The notes under the pieces were generated by a model that searched no databases, was not told the DNA's origin, and saw nothing but the letters and a program-made list of their open reading frames with translations. A stretch of 64,000 bases of DNA, from NCBI GenBank assembly GCA_029891345.1, contig CM056994.1:59117251-59181250 (forward strand), written 5' to 3'. The translations under genes were made by a program, and so were the position numbers. Shown piece by piece: positions 31,913 to 43,972 of this stretch (its first letter is position 1; the number at the start of each line of letters is the position of its first letter). The stretch is from Dryococelus australis. Its lineage: Eukaryota > Arthropoda > Insecta > Phasmatodea > Phasmatidae.

Positions 31913-34040
31913 GACCCCGCCACAAGCTGCAGCCGCCGGCATCCTGTTGCACCTGATGGTGTGGCAGGTCACTTCGGGGACTGTGGGGACAAGAGTGGTC
32001 TGCAAAGCCTCCCTACTTTAAATTATTGCCAGAAGTAAATCTTGTAATAAATTAGTAGGTGTTCCAGATCGGTTATTCCCATTAAGCCACTACTGTCTGG
32101 CACAACAGCAATTGTAGGAAACGTGGGGGCAGCTGGAGCCACAACGCTTTACGTCCTTTCAGTTTGTGTCACGTATATGGACCTGCTGGCTGCATCAGGT
32201 GGCCGATAAATATAAGTACCAAACTTTTGCACCGGTGCAACGCAATGCAAATAAAACTCTGCTGCACTGGCACCCATAATGACGGGTGCAATTAAATACA
32301 CCAAGCGGAGCGCAAGTGGCAGGGGCACTTTTGGCCACACAATTTCAACCCCATTACCCAAACTACAGTGGTCAATGAGAGAATTTGTTACAAGGTGTTC
32401 GTGGCCACATCGATAACTAAGTTGAAATGGTTTTTAACATGCACTACTGTATTTTTAAGTGGGCATGAAGAATGTTTTTATTTGCGACGAATAGTTGCTG
32501 ATATTTTGTAGTTGACGTGTACCATGCCCACCGTCAGCTCGTTCACCACGCCTTTCCTGCAGCACAGCCCATTCACCACACTGCCACGTGAGAGTAGTAG
32601 TGTCACATAGTGTTCCATGTTCGATTGTGTGTGCATCAGTGCAGTGCATTGTATATTGTATTGTTTCTTTATTATTTTTCTGTTGGTATTTATATACCTA
32701 TTCTGTTTCTAATTATGTGCAGTCTATTCGAAAAATGTGTGAAGTGCTGTGTGTATTATTTACTTGTCATGTTGTGTGCTACATCAGGTTTGTTTAGATA
32801 TTTTGTATTACATGAAATCGCCATGTAAATGAGTGTGCTATGTTTTCAGTGAAGTGTTTGTTTGGGTGTATTTTAATTTTTAAAAGTGCCTCGATGTTTT
32901 ATGTCCCATACCATGTTTGATTTGTCATGCGCACCATAAAAAAATTATGTGTGTCACACTAGCCACCACACTAAGTAGCTGTGCAGAGCAGCATTTTTTT
33001 TAGTGTGTCGCAGTGATTGTGTGTTATGTCTTTCTCATATTCATCATTCTACATGTTAGTCCAGTAATGTACAGTATTATCCAGTACTGTGTTCAGTTGA
33101 GGTTAGGTAGTCCTTATGCAGTAAGCCGCTGTCCATACGAAGCGACCACATGGCATCATAACCCCATTTTTGTACTAATTATTTAATAAGAGTGTTATGT
33201 TAGTTTTTAAGTCATGCATACTAAAATACCAGTAAATTGTGGTCTACATAGATAATAAGCATCAAAAGGGACATGCTAACAACACCACAATCAGAGATGT
33301 AAAAAGATGCCTTTTTTACTAATAAGCAAGAGGCTTAAGTCAGGTATACCTCAATAATGCTTGTACATTTTATATTTTCATATTTTCTTGTATAATATTT
33401 TTATTTAATAAAAAAAGGGTTTTTGTGTTGTTTTGCCTCATCGCCACTGCACAGTCATCACCATTTTATTCATCTCAATCATCAAGTGGAATATATGTGA
33501 TTTTCATTATGAAGCAGGAAGGGGCAGCCAGTGAGAAGGCTATGTTTCCAACTCCTAGTCAGTAGTGTCACCATAATCTCGCGGAGTGGTTGTGTTTGTG
33601 CATTCTCCTTGGACCTTCACTGTTTAGATCAACCATGTATCATATCAATAGTCAAATTATTTAAATCCTGGAATCTTGTGTTGTCTTTTAGTCCAGGGAG
33701 TTAGCCACTCCGTACCTGAATCGTATTTTACATGATCGGGACTTGTCATTTCATCCTAAACAATACATAGGCTTCGTGCCAAATTTCACAGCTTAAGAGT
33801 TCTCCGTACTTCAGGGGAGTATTGTATTTTTCAGTGCCTCACATGAGGGAGAACGTAAATAAATATGATTGTATTGAACTGCATCTTGTATTTACCACGA
33901 TTGCATCTCGATTGCATAACATGCATCATTAACTTGTGTAAATTTTGGGTGTAAGAATGGCCCTAAACAATTCTCGCCAGGAGTGAATAAGCATTCGGGG
34001 GAAGCTTTGATATACTCTGCTAGCTAGGCACTTGAAGTAT
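31913..34040. other. Probable long LTR/UTR between elements A and D
   Basis: No supported coding sequence. A purine-rich stretch (ACGTGGGGGCAGC, 32119-32131) follows the A polyprotein and could be its polypurine tract. A TATAAG-like promoter word (GATAAATATAAGTACC near 32206) and AATAAATATG near 33858 would fit U3 and R/U5 of an LTR about 1.8 kb long, shared by A as 3' LTR and D as 5' LTR. Boundaries are inferred, not proven. Confidence 0.35.
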
Positions 34041-34449
34041 AGTGGAACCAATATCATGTACAGCAGCATCCAGATACGGAAATCATCAGGGAGGCCATTT
34101 CAGGGCCGTCGGACCCACAACTCACATAATTCTTGTGCTTGACTGGGCGCTGGTGCACACATGGAAAACCTGTTATCATTTTTATTCCAGTCCACATAAC
34201 CTTTCCTTCCTGATAATCCAGCCTAAGATACTGTCAAATGGCACCCCTCTGTGTGATAACACATAACTGACAGCCAAACTACAATTTTCATGGCAAAAAA
34301 AGATCATTTTTATACCAGCAACTAACATCCAATTATTACAACGTGATCCTGTTCAATTTGTGCGCCATATTTGACGATGTGTGCTCACATGCTTAAGTTC
34401 CTTTGAGCCTCTGGCTTCTCATGTTCGCTAATGGCGAGCTTCCACGATT

Positions 34450-36444
34450 TTGCTCTCGTCATTCTGGGCTAGCACACCGAAAAATTGGATGCGAAAAGAA
34501 AAAGGCCAGGTGGGAGTTTTTGTGCCAAATAGTCATTGTCTCAGAAAATCAGCAAAGTTCGCCATCTTAGCCCTGTGCATCTTCATCGACCACGCAGCAC
34601 AAGTAACATCAGTGCCCACCGCCAACTTGGGCAAGTTCATCGCCGAGGGGAGTAAGCAACCTGCCACCAACTCTCTAACTGTGCCATTTTGTGCCAGCAG
34701 GACCACCCCTCCCACATCGTGCACATGGGTGACAGCCACAAGCCATGTGGCCCAGCAGAATATAAACATTGACAACATTATGAATTCCCCGTGTCAACTA
34801 TGCTGCGTTCTCGACCTGGGATGGTAAACCACCAATGGGAAAGCATCATCACTATGTAACAAATGCTTCCGCCTCGCGCCCAGCTTGGATCTGTTCTCGT
34901 TGGAGTTCCTCCAGGGAAAAACGTGCATGTGTAGCGAGCCTACTTCCACACGCCGGCTGCGGAAAGACGTTGAGGACGTGAACGCGGAAATCTGCAGATA
35001 AGTGTTAGCATGCTTAGTGTCTGGGAAACCTGGAGATAATATTGTATGGAACCATCACAAATCAAGGGCTTCATCAATCCAGTGTGTGCGCCAGTGGTCT
35101 GCACCTCCGCAGAACCAACAGCCGAATTACAGCACCCATCATCACAAGTCATCCGAACTTTGTTCAGATGTGCAAATGCCAACACGTGCGATAGCTTGGA
35201 GATTGTGACACTTGCGTGTGCACAATGCAACCACACCTACCATAGATGTCCGTATCACCATGAGAATATGCAATGGGGTGTGAGCCAAATTTCATTGATT
35301 GCGCATGATGTCGAATAGCACCTGTCAGCACAGACTCTATACGGACAGTCCACGTAACAACTGAGCCATTCCACGGAGCTGATGAAACATTCATACCATC
35401 CAGACAACCCTCACAGAAAATTAATGAAGTCGTCCAGGGAATATTTCGTGGCACCACAGTGGGCATTTCCGCATCCATTGACCATTACAGGAGTAGGAGC
35501 ATCACCAAGTGCACCAACCCCTGCTCAGTCCACACCGATATTGCAACAGACATGCATCCCAGCAACTAGTATTCCAGTGACAGCATCAACACACTGTGAA
35601 TGAGAAACCACCTGCTTGTCAACGTTCAGCCACGACTCCAGCCAGATTTCAGTCGCTGCCAACTTACACAGGCACAGCGAGTGAAGACCTGTTGGGATTC
35701 CTACAAGACTGCAAGGACCAATTGTGCTGCTATGGTGTGGACAGGGCTGACTGGCCAAGCTTCATTTGCAACCGCCTCTTGGGCGATGCGAAGTTTTGGT
35801 GGCAAGGGATGGCACACTATGGAATAACATGGGAAGAATTCCACAGCACATTCAGTTGCATATTCGCCAAAACATTTACATCACTGCAAGTACATAGCAG
35901 GGTTATCCTGAAAGAGCAGGGAAAGAAGAGCCTGTATAACTTTGCAACTCATAAAACCAGCCTCATTCGAGCTTACCACCTGATGCTGTCATTCAGACAC
36001 ATTTTGGAAGTGTTTGCCAGCACTGCTTGCACCAAGTATCAGGCCACGCTCGTGCTGGTAATTCACGCATCAGGAAAAGTCTTCATCCAAATCATCATGC
36101 TCTTAGATTCCAGCATACAGCAACTTCCATGCTGTACTTGTGAGACTGTTCAACTGCAACAGGACTCAGAGCAACAGAAGAACCAAAGCATAATGACAGT
36201 TGAGATAGTGCAAAAGAGTTCTGCCTCTGCAACCGCAACCAACCAGACACTGACCAAAACAACAGCTGACCTGACCATGACATACAGTGCCGCACCCCAC
36301 CCATGGTCGGGAAGTAGGCGACCCCCGAATCCTTGCCAGTGGTGCGAAGGGCCCCACTGGAATAACGAATGTCCTATGTGGGAGTACTACAAGCAGGTAA
36401 AAGAGCAAAACAAGCAAGCATCGGGAAATGAGAGAACGGAGTAG
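34450..36444 (+). pseudogene. Gypsy element D: gag
   Basis: The N-terminal region (34450-35330) has Cys/His-rich blocks in shifting frames: CQLCCVLDLGW, LCNKCFRLAPS, then LACAQCNHTYHRCPYHH, suggesting two zinc-binding modules. The second part is open for 282 codons (35596-36444): RFQSLPTYTGTASEDLLGFL, FWWQGMAHYGITWEEF, and a C-terminal zinc knuckle CQWCEGPHWNNECP. It closely parallels the gag of A. Frameshifts separate the N-terminal modules from the capsid part. Confidence 0.65.
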
Positions 36445-36479
36445 GGCGGCCGAACATCGCTTACCCCAGATCCGACGTG

Positions 36480-36975
36480 TCAACGACAACACCCCAACAA
36501 ATACTTCTCTCACAAATCACAGGAAATCATAGCAGTTTTAGCCGCATACCCGTCAAGAGTCAATGGTCACCCATGTCGTGCCCTGATCGACACGACAGCA
36601 TTACACAACTTTGTGAGGTCAAAATTAATTAATGCATGTGAAATGACACCCGTTCAAGTGATACAACTGACTACCCAGCAACACATGGCAAAAATAGTGG
36701 GAGAGCATAATATCAAAGTATGCATAAAGGATGTCGAGACGGCAACCGTCGTCTTCGTGCCCAATGACATTCGTGAGAATGTGATACTCAGAGTGCCTGG
36801 CTCACTGAACAGAGCAGAGTTGTTGAACCTGCAGCCTGCCGAATCCACTTCGGAAAGAAGGAACGTCGTACTGTTTACAGTCTGGATCCTCGCCCCCACA
36901 GAACAAGGGCCGGAAGTACCGCTGGATGAATTGGATCAGACTGTTCCGCGATGCAATTCAATGCCTTTCGAATGA
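36480..36975 (+). pseudogene. Gypsy element D: aspartic protease
   Basis: The active-site segment reads CRALIDTTALHNFV (Asp codon at 36589-36591), where Gypsy proteases have a DTGA box; the Gly is replaced by Thr. The following beta-rich stretch (HNIKVCIKDVETATVVFV and NVILR) fits a retropepsin fold. The protease would process Gag-Pol. It sits between gag and RT in the usual order. Confidence 0.65.
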
Positions 36976-37099
36976 GAGGCATGATGTTTTCATGGCCGCT
37001 GACATGTTGCGTCGGACTACTGTGGTTAAACACAGCATACCACTCAGCACATACATGCGCATCTATGATCAACTCCGACTTTACTACCGACATCAGTGC

Positions 37100-38382
37100 C
37101 GCATTATTAAAGAACAAATCACATAAATGTTACAGGGGGGCTTCATAGAGTCAGCAGAAAGTTAATTCAATTCGGTCATCACGCTAGCTCCAAAAAAAGA
37201 TGGCTCGTGGCGGTTCTGCGTAGATTTTCACAGCCTGAATTTGTGACAAAAAGTGTGCCGCCTCTGTACGTTCATGTCAAGGAAACTTTAAACACATCGG
37301 GGCGTGCGAAGGTAATGACTATTATCGACGTCCGAACCTGATACTGGCAAGTGCCCGACAGACAGGAAGGCTGCAACAAAACTTCATTCACTGTACCTGA
37401 TGGACAGCGATTCCATTTTTATGCCATTCTATTCGGCCTTAAATGTGCTCCATCCATGTTCCACACAATGAAGGTGTGCGTCCTGAACAGATTCATTGGT
37501 GAATTTGCCTTAGCTTATCTTGACGTAATAATATGGTCCGAATCCTGGGACAAATACATCAAACATCTCTCCCTAGTACTTGAACGCCTCGCAATCAACA
37601 AACTGATGTATGTGAACAAAAAGCATCATCTAAGAAAGGCCAAAATACAGTTTCTGGGGCACATTGTTGATGAAAACAGCAGAAGACCAACACCTGAGCA
37701 ACTTCAACTCATCGAAGTACACACAGAGCCAACAAAGCAGAAACAACTCCGTAAGTTTTTCGGCGTGGTAAACTGGCTATGTGGATATATTGCCGAATTC
37801 ACAATTGTGAAGGCCTCATCGACAGAACTCATGTCTCCGAACATCCTATTCAAGTCGACCGCCGCTCAGCAAAACAGTTTCGACGAGCTGAAACAGCGTT
37901 TCTGGGAGTTTCCCGCATTCGCCCGGTACGACCCCACAAAACATCTGAATGTGCGGACGGATACGAGTGAAAGGGACTCTGCGTAATATTCTTTTAACCG
38001 TCGCACGTGGAGACACGCCACATCACTGACTTTGGGAACACGAAGTTCGGTGCCATAGAAAAAAATATACGACTTAAACGAGTGCGAGTGCTTGGCTGCG
38101 GTTTGGAGCCTGAAAAAGTATTGTCGGCTTCTGGAATACCAGTGGTTTACATTGCGCACCGACAAGCGTTGCTTACTATGGCTACACATCATCAGAGAAA
38201 GCCGAAGCAAACTGACATGTTGGGCCCTCTTCCTACAGTATTTCGATTTCGAGGTGCAACACGTCGCCAGCGAGGATAATCAGCTGGCTGACTACCTGTC
38301 ACCGGAAGAGGAAACATTGTGGGACGAAGAAGAGTGGGAAGACATTAAGACATTCTCTGCCCCCACCCCCACCCCATCCTAA
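37100..38382 (+). pseudogene. Gypsy element D: reverse transcriptase and RNase H
   Basis: RT motifs: RTCFRQ-like start lost, then KTSFTVPDGQRFHFYAILFG, LKCAPSMFHTMK, and the catalytic box at 37516-37527 reads YLDV instead of YxDD. LRKAKIQFLGHIVDENS and a QLRKFFGVVNWL thumb follow. RNase H continues after a stop at 37984 with AVWSLKKYCRLLEYQ, FTLRTDKRCL and NQLADYLSPEE. The loss of the second catalytic Asp and several stops make it inactive. Confidence 0.8.
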
Positions 38383-38421
38383 TGCTACACACACATCACA
38401 CCGCCCTTACACTGCGCCAAC

Positions 38422-39078
38422 ATGTCCGTGCCAGCAGGGGCACTCACTTTGCCCGCACTGCGAAATCTCATCATGGAAGAACAGGCTAAGTGTCCCATCG
38501 CAAACAAATGGAAAATGATGTACGTACAGCAAACAACTGACAGATGGCGCATTGTCAACAATTGTGTGAGATCGCATGCGAGTGAAGACAGTGGCACATG
38601 GTGTGCATGCGTGTATGTACCAACAACAGCACAGTACGCAGTTCTCATGTACGCGCGTGTGAGTGAGCTAGCGGGACATCCGGGAGCTGCGCAAAAAATT
38701 GGAACATTCTTAGGTACTTTCATTGTCCAGGGCTGGCCATACAAACCAGAGATTTTGTGCGCACGTGTTTCCAGTGTAACTGCTACAAAAGTCGCCTCCA
38801 GGACGGCCTACAACTACAACAGCCAAGAGAACCAACATAGCCATTTGAAACCATAGCAATCGATCTCCTGGAGCCATATCTGCAGACATACAACGAGAAA
38901 AGATTCATACTTGTCACAGACTTATTTTCCCGCTGGGTGGAAGTTTACCCTCTGTCAAGTGCACGGGCGAGAACGTTGTGGAAGACACTACTAAATGAGT
39001 TTTTCTCCCGCTGGGACTACCCGCGCATTTTACTGAGTGACAATGGCACGCAATTCACTGGAACAGTGTGGTCGTGAC
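38422..39078 (+). pseudogene. Gypsy element D: integrase, truncated
   Basis: The HHCC region is visible as SELAGHPGAAQKIGTF with a later C-x2-C-like end, followed after a frame change by the catalytic core: FETIAIDLLEPY, ILVTDLFSRWVEVYPLSS and ILLSDNGTQFTG. The sequence stops being integrase at about 39075, before the catalytic Glu. A different sequence begins there, so D has lost its 3' end. Confidence 0.75.
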
Positions 39079-39800
39079 TTTTGCACGATATTATATTTAT
39101 ATTGTGCTCCACAATACACCATACGCGCAGGTCGTATAAGACACTGATTTAATCCGTGTTGTAACACGATTACTTACATACAATATTCAAATTAATTCTC
39201 TAACTTTGACTCGGGGCGCTACTGGATATTAACTTTATGTTTAATCGGCTAGCAACTACGCCTTCTTGACTCAAGCTAATGATAGTCCCCACCTGAATCT
39301 TGAGGCCGGATGCTGTATCTGGCTCGTTCGGATCACGATGTGCGACACACCCAAGGCTGCGAGCTCCTCGCTGCCCGACGTGGAAGCTCCTTCCGACTGC
39401 TTCGGCCGCTGTCGTGGAAAAGGCCCCGACATTAGCTTCGCTCCGACCTATATCAATCACATTAGCCAACTGGCCTCCTTCCAGCTTCAGTGGTCGGAGG
39501 TGTTGTCGTGTTGCAGTCATTTGACGCAATCCCTGGCGTCCTGGATTTGTTTGAAGTCTAAGGTCGGTTTCATACCGCGACGTACATGACAATTTGTTAA
39601 GGCCCTCTTCATGCTGCCCAAACAGTATGTAGTGCTTAATGCAACACATTCGCCCTTTCCTTAACCCTGTGATGAGTAAAGAGATGTTTTTATATTCGCA
39701 GACACTCCTCACGTACTTCAACTTATCAGAAACCACTTTCTAAACGACGGTTTTCAATCTTCCAACAGCGAAGTAATACAATAACCTTGCGTTCAAAAAC
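39079..39800. other. Unclassified sequence abutting truncated element D
   Basis: About 700 bp of higher G+C in the middle. The minus strand is open for 178 codons (39736-39200), but the product (YETDLRLQTNPGRQGL, then LRPLKLEGGQLANVID) matches no family I know. The sharp switch from integrase suggests an inserted element, perhaps a solo LTR. No repeat partner is present in the window. Confidence 0.3.
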
Positions 39801-39869
39801 TTCTAGATATGTCCCTTCAAGATCTTATGTTTACTTTCAATTTTTCCCAACAACATTTAGACGTTTCAA

Positions 39870-40560
39870 GAACACAAACACAGAAATTACAGAGAGCTGC
39901 GTAGCTTCTGTCAAATAAAACTGTTAATTAAAGCTGTCAAGTATAGCGTTATAATGCCTTGGTAGAAAGCATTACTAAAAGAACCTTGGAAAGCTACTGT
40001 ACATTTTTAACGACTGGTTCGATACTCTGAACAGCTGAAACCCTTTTAACACAGACAAAAGAAAGCTTGCATACGTATTATACAAAGTGGAACAAGACAA
40101 GATATTGTCAGAAATGGATGAATATATATGCTTAGTACGAGTGATAGGACACCGGAATGAAATGGCATTGCAGTTAGGAATTCGTGTTACAAACAACTCT
40201 TTAAAGAATTTGTTTCATTGTGTGAAGGGAAAATATGGAATCACTTATATACCAACTAATAAATCAAATAAAGACGTACTTGAAAATTTATTTTTTATAT
40301 AAGAAGCATTGTATGTGCCAACGACCACCCAACACCACTTGATGCCAAGTACAAAAAAAGTTGGTATGTACTGAAAAAGCATTGCACGTCTGTATTTACA
40401 AGAAACCGCAGCACCGCAGACAATAATGAAGAAGAGTGTCTGTCAAAAATAACTTCACATGATCTTTCAAAGGCAGATTAATCAAGAACAGATGAGAACA
40501 ACGATTCAAATTGCATTCCCTGGTCCTGAGTTGGCATTTACCACTACGGAAAAACAGCTA
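39870..40560 (+). pseudogene. P-element transposase fragment
   Basis: Frames around 39990-40300 follow the C-terminal half of P-element transposases: FNDWF-like segment, then KLAYVLYKVEQDKIL, RVTNNSLKNLFHCVKGKYG and ITYIPTNKSNKDVLENLFF. The last matches the family signature l.T.rLNQD.lEn.Fg..R. Coding decays after 40310 (weak continuation to 40560). No THAP exon or TIRs found nearby. It is separate from the larger P-like element at 52427. Confidence 0.65.
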
Positions 40561-41311
40561 CGTACATTCGCATTAAATTAATTAATAAACTACTTGCTAG
40601 TATGGTCAATGCAATCAGGAGGAAATTATTTTTAAAAAATGATAAATAATTTTACAATTAAACCTACTAAACTAGATATAACTAATTTAAAAAAATACTC
40701 TTTCAGCAACTGTGCCTGACGTTCAGTAATTTCAGCCACTTTCATGAAAAAGATTGTGTAAAATTTGGTATTGTTATCAATCAACTGTATGTTCTTAAGA
40801 GCACTTTTCTGATTTTCTGAATTATTCAGACACTAACATCGATGGAAATGTATAATACAAAATAAACATGAAATGCCTTGAATTTTTGTACTTCTTTTGT
40901 TTGTAACTATTACCTTAAATATTTAATATATTCCCAAATCAAACAATGCCCTTAAGTACCCTTGCCCTCAAATATTCCGGTAATTATACTCACTATGTAC
41001 TTGGTACTAATAAGTATGCATATATGTGTCCATAGAATAGTGCTGTCAGGTAACAATGTTTTATTGCAGCGATAATAGAATTATGTCAATCATATTAATA
41101 TAATAAGCGCACGCTTTCGTCTGGTTTCTGTAAACGTTATAACTTTAACATGATCTCGCGTATCGTTGCTAATTCTATCCCGTCTGTTTTTAATGGCACG
41201 CTGCATATATTTACAAGTAAAACATGAATATCAATTTATGAAGTTAACGATTTTAATATTGTACAGAAAATGTGTTTGCTTTGCTTGAATACCAAAAGAA
41301 GATATGTTTAA
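40561..41311. other. Non-coding stretch
   Basis: AT-rich DNA between the P-element fragment and the next MITE. No supported feature. Confidence 0.35.
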
Positions 41312-41731
41312 AGGCTTTTCACAGTAAAATGAGCACTTTTGAAGGCCCTGCTTAAAATTTACTAGTATACACGTGTGTTATTCCTCCTTATGTAAAATTA
41401 ACATTGCCATGGGCCTCATTACTATATTCATGCGTCGGTTAAGTGAAACTGTGAAATTATAATAAAAGTAAATACTGTACAAATCTGCTCGTTTTTTTTA
41501 CAGTTAGGTGAATTTAAAAATTCAGAAAGCGAGAAAAATAATTTTAGTTGTCACAAATGGTTACCTAACACTTCTTGTTCGACGTTAATATATGTAACTA
41601 CTTTTCCCTCCATCGTTACCAACTTTACTGGGTGCACGTCACTCAGGGCGTCCGATAAAATATATGCAGGCAGAGGCAGTGCCTTTTTTTAAAGGTTGAT
41701 TTCAAAATTGCTCACTTTATCGTGAACAGCC
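41312..41731. mobile_element. MITE, family copy 3
   Basis: Begins AGGCTTTTCACAGTAAAATG and ends in the complement of GGCTGTTCACGATAAAGTG. It aligns with copies at 10058 and 63058 (420 bp versus 400 and 420), including the shared CCGATAAAATATATGCAGG-like motif near the right end. No ORF. Confidence 0.8.
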
Positions 41732-42283
41732 CAGCGCGGTGAGGCGATGAGCGTTGCGAAAGTCACGAGAGCGCAGGCATAACTCCGCACCTTTCTCAAC
41801 TTTCATAAATATAACACATCATCTGACGAAAACTATTCAACGTGGCATATTGTGGTTTTTTTTTTTTCAAAATGACGTGCACAGTTCTGAGCAAGTTTTG
41901 AAGTACACCGCAAGATTCATAAGTAACAGTATTAGCTCTAAAATAATATTTTAATAACATCATACATAGCACATTAAACTTGCGATTTGTCTTATGTAAA
42001 ACACTTTTTTTTTTTAATGGTAAAGCACAAAAGCCACGTACATGAATATTTAGCATCGTCATACTCTCCAGTAGAGAAACTAAAATGTGGATGGATTTTT
42101 ACCTGTTAGATATTTCGTAACGGCAGTTCAAGTGAAGGCACGTGAAGCGCTGTCAGGCAGTGTGTTGGAGCTATGACCCCGAGTGCGATCCAGGTGACGG
42201 GATGCGAAGAAACGTTCGAAGTTGTCAACCAGTTGAGTTCACCTCGTAATTCTTCCCACTACGGGTCCGGCCGACCACTGTTC
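41732..42283. other. Non-coding stretch
   Basis: Mixed-composition sequence with T runs and no supported feature, between two MITEs. Confidence 0.3.
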
Positions 42284-42286
42284 TAA

Positions 42287-42841
42287 AGGCCGGTTGCACC
42301 ATCGTGGTTCGATACTCGATCTGAGATCGTATCTAAGATCGACACTGAAAACTGTTGCACCATTCGAGTTCAGAGCTAGACTGGAGATCGAGATTAAGTT
42401 CATTTCGAACCGTCGAAATTGGTGATTTGAAATCTTGATCTGAGAGCAGCCATCGTCGACACATGTAGTTTGAAAACACGCCAACAGATAGAACTACGTA
42501 AGATTTTTTTTTTGGGAAATTAAAACAACATTATACGCACTTGAATATTATTCAGTCAAATTCGTACAGTAATTCACTTAAAACTGACAAAAGGTCGCAG
42601 ATCTAGTTCTATATATTATGAAAAATACGCCTACTTACATGACGTCATATATTACGAACCAATAGCAAAATTTGTCTCATTCTTAATATCGATCTCTCCA
42701 AGATCGACGAATCAGAGATCCAGAATCATGAAATTTCGTTGGTGCAACACTTTTACATTGGAACAAAGATCAAACTGGATTCTGGTTCGGAACTAGGATC
42801 ATTCGATCTCGGATCGGGGGCGATGTTGGTGCAACCGGCCC
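42287..42841. mobile_element. Harbinger-like MITE
   Basis: 555 bp. Left end AGGCCGGTTGCACCATCG; right end in complement GGGCCGGTTGCACCAACAT. Flanked by TAA on both sides (42284-42286 and 42842-42844), the 3-bp duplication typical of PIF/Harbinger. The interior is rich in GATCT/AGATC words that pair left to right (GATCTGAGATCG against CGATCTCGGATC). No transposase. Confidence 0.75.
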
Positions 42842-42844
42842 TAA

Positions 42845-43140
42845 GCGGAACCACTCGCTTTTGAGGCCAGCTCTCAGCCGGCGAAGCTCTCCTCTTGCTC
42901 ACAGCGGAACCACTAGCTGAGACCAACGAAGGCCACCAGGCCCCTGCCGGAGCCGGAGCCCCGACGACGCTCCACGCCATTTTACATCACTGGGACGCTA
43001 CTCCCTCAGCGCGGGGGGTGGATCGATCCCTTGTGAGAGACCTTGGCCACCCAGACTGTTATCATATAAGTTGTGGAGGAAAGGATAAGATAACCCCCTC
43101 CCCCCTCCACAGCCATCAAAAATATTTCAAGCTGCGGGGC
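42845..43140. other. GC-rich unassigned stretch
   Basis: Locally GC-rich sequence that was split by the Harbinger-like MITE. It contains GGATCGATCCC (about 43019-43029), one mismatch from a pol III B box, but no convincing A box, so no SINE is called. Confidence 0.3.
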
Positions 43141-43203
43141 AGACATTATTGTACAGAATTCCCAGGGTAGCACATGGGATTTGTTTCCAAGACTAAGTTT
43201 TGT

Positions 43204-43241
43204 ACCCGCCTTTCCCCTGCCTGTACGGGGTAAAGGCGGGT
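43204..43241. repeat. Stem-loop 1
   Basis: Arms ACCCGCCTTTCCCC and GGGGTAAAGGCGGGT pair with one bulged base around a short loop. Strong GC-rich hairpin in a non-coding region; function unknown. Confidence 0.7.
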
Positions 43242-43298
43242 GGTGAAGTTAAGTGAATTTAATCGGCGCGAAATTTTAAAGTTCAGAACTTTTGTCCT

Positions 43299-43334
43299 GC
43301 TGTCGCAAGCCCCTATGAGGGGGCTTGCGACAGC
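43299..43334. repeat. Stem-loop 2
   Basis: Perfect 15-bp stem GCTGTCGCAAGCCCC/GGGGCTTGCGACAGC with a 6-base loop. It lies 58 bp after stem-loop 1. Function unknown. Confidence 0.8.
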
Positions 43335-43844
43335 GTGGTAAGAAAAGCGGAAGTTAATTGCCATTGGTTAAAAGTTGTTTCGCATGACTGGAGTGGTGAA
43401 GGTTTAATAAAAAACAAGTTTTATTGTGGTGTGGTGAAGTTAAGTTGCGCGAATATCATTCCAGTGTATTTGTTGTAAAGTAATAATAAGTATTGAGAAT
43501 TAATTACTAAAGTAAGAAAAGTTGTTGCATAGTGAATTTAATAACTACGGTATATTTAAGTGCATGAGTGTATGTTACTGTGTCGAGCGACTGGGCTGGA
43601 CTGACTGGTGCGATGCAAGCGCAAAGTGGTTTTGTTAAAAGAGGTGTAATTTTGCCCCGGACCGATCGGAAAATTCCGGCCAGTCTCGGGGTTTGTTTTA
43701 AGTGAATTTTCTTTATATTTGGCTCTGAGGGCGTGAATAAACTATCTAAAAGTTATTTATAATAAGAATTATTGTTTCTTATATAATACTCGTAAAAATC
43801 CGAAAGAAGAGCCTGGAAACCGAGTCAGAAGTGAGAAGTTACCA

Positions 43845-43972
43845 ATAAACACAGTGTATACATTTCATCACCCTCAAAATTTAATGCCTTAGGCTGCAAT
43901 AAGATGTATTTATTAGTGGTCAATGCCTATCGGGAGGGCCTTAAAAAGTGCTCACTTTATCGTGAACAGCCT
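43845..43972. mobile_element. MITE fragment (right end), family copy 4
   Basis: Starts with CAATAAACACAGTGTATAC, shared with the 14236 fragment, and ends AAAGTGCTCACTTTATCGTG followed by AACAGCC, the family right terminus. The left part is missing. Confidence 0.55.

Noticed and set aside
42999..43060. Possible SINE with a B-box-like GGATCGATCCC
   Set aside because: No A box at the right spacing and no A-rich or repeat tail, so evidence is insufficient.
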